NCBI GenBank assembly: GCA_043802925.1
Contig: JAZDKP010000221.1
Span: forward strand, 1-5,917
Source: JAZDKP01 sp043802925
Lineage (GTDB): Bacteria; Fibrobacterota; OXYB2-FULL-49-7; JAEUSG01
Direction of reading: 5' to 3'
DNA: 5,917 nucleotides
Shown here: in pieces, positions 5,549-5,917 of the stretch
How positions within the stretch are numbered: the stretch's first letter is position 1
Layout: every line of letters begins with the position of its first letter
Program-made: the position numbers and the translations under genes
The notes under the pieces: model-generated
Told to the model about the DNA's origin: nothing
Seen by the model: the letters and a program-made list of their open reading frames with translations, nothing else
The model's database searches: none

Positions 5549-5917
5549 TTTAAGTTTTCCAGTTTGCAGGTATGGTTGAAGGTGTCAAAGGACTTTTTTT
5601 CCATGTCACGGTACATGGAGAGGCGGCTCATCATGCCGTCGAAGTCGACGAGGTGGCCGTCGAACTCCGGGCCGTCCACACAGACGAACTGGACTTTGTC
5701 GCCCACCTGCACGCGGCAGCCGCCGCACATGCCGGTACCGTCGATCATGATCGGATTGAGGCTGCAATACGTTGGTATGGCCTGTGGGCGGGTGACCTCG
5801 GCCACGGCCCTCATCATCGGGACCGGGCCTATGGCGAAGACCGTCGCGGGGCAAGTGGCCGGATCAGCGATCATGTCTGAAAGTTCCATGGTGACAAAAC
5901 CCTTGCGGCCCATGGTG
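5545..5917 (-). CDS. nfnA: NfnA small subunit, C-terminal part (FAD/[2Fe-2S]; 5' end outside window)
   Basis: The frame is open to the window edge and supplies the last 123 residues; the ATG at 5911-5913 is internal, because a true NfnA/PyrK-like protein is about 280 residues and starts well upstream. Seen here are the end of the NAD-binding ferredoxin-reductase fold (GRKGFVT, then the AIGPVPMM motif near 5822-5845) and the C-terminal iron-sulfur domain. The cluster motif reads IDGTGMCGGC, then FVCVDGPEF: Asp at 5740-5742, Cys at 5725-5727, 5716-5718 and 5680-5682. In PyrK four cysteines bind the [2Fe-2S] cluster; an Asp in the first position is known from the NfnA structure. The subunit would oxidise NADH and exchange electrons with NfnB. 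The stop TGA overlaps the nfnB start by 4 nt, so the two are translationally coupled. SudB in archaeal nomenclature. Confidence 0.92.
   Translation of the reverse strand, partial: TMGRKGFVTMELSDMIADPATCPATVFAIGPVPMMRAVAEVTRPQAIPTYCSLNPIMIDGTGMCGGCRVQVGDKVQFVCVDGPEFDGHLVDFDGMMSRLSMYRDMEKKSFDTFNHTCKLENLK

Overview
The window comes from a GC-rich (roughly 60% by eye) bacterial chromosome and holds two convergent gene groups that meet at one shared hairpin. The genes point to an anaerobic or fermentative lifestyle, because an NfnAB-type ferredoxin/NAD(P)H transhydrogenase is present. A Sec-exported TPR protein fits a diderm cell but does not prove one. I cannot name the phylum from this sequence. 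There is no sign of phage, insertion sequence, CRISPR or plasmid functions, and the window reads as ordinary chromosomal housekeeping and accessory-chaperone territory.

Left part, + strand (1-3944): the 3' end of a TPR protein gene, a MoxR-family AAA+ ATPase, a DUF58 protein with a von Willebrand A-like MIDAS motif, and a 528-residue exported TPR protein. Gaps are 22, 11 and 2 nt and each internal start has a good Shine-Dalgarno sequence, so this looks like one operon whose promoter lies left of the window. MoxR plus DUF58 is the core of the 'Bat'/MoxR-vWA cassettes, thought to act as a chaperone or assembly machine. Here the usual membrane-anchored vWA proteins (BatA/BatB) do not follow. A periplasmic TPR protein follows directly and the operon then ends.

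Junction (3945-4093): a perfect 14-bp stem with a 4-nt loop begins on the base after the TPR stop codon and ends inside the encoded CCA tail of a tRNA-Glu(UUC) gene on the - strand. It can serve both directions as a terminator. Upstream of the tRNA is an AT-rich 43-bp gap with a plausible but weak promoter.

Right part, - strand (4094-5917): nfnB (large flavoprotein/iron-sulfur subunit, often auto-annotated as homotetrameric NADPH glutamate synthase GltA) and the 3' end of nfnA (small FAD/[2Fe-2S] subunit), overlapping by 4 nt as ATGA. Together they would form the electron-bifurcating NADH-dependent reduced ferredoxin:NADP+ oxidoreductase, which balances ferredoxin, NADH and NADPH. The small subunit keeps the Asp-Cys-Cys-Cys pattern typical of NfnA, which supports NfnAB over a true glutamate synthase. 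The tRNA-Glu gene may be read from this operon or from its own promoter.

No clearly new system is visible. The points most worth a second look are the short MoxR-DUF58-TPR cassette without vWA membrane partners, the cysteine-rich exported TPR protein, and the hairpin shared by a protein gene and a tRNA.
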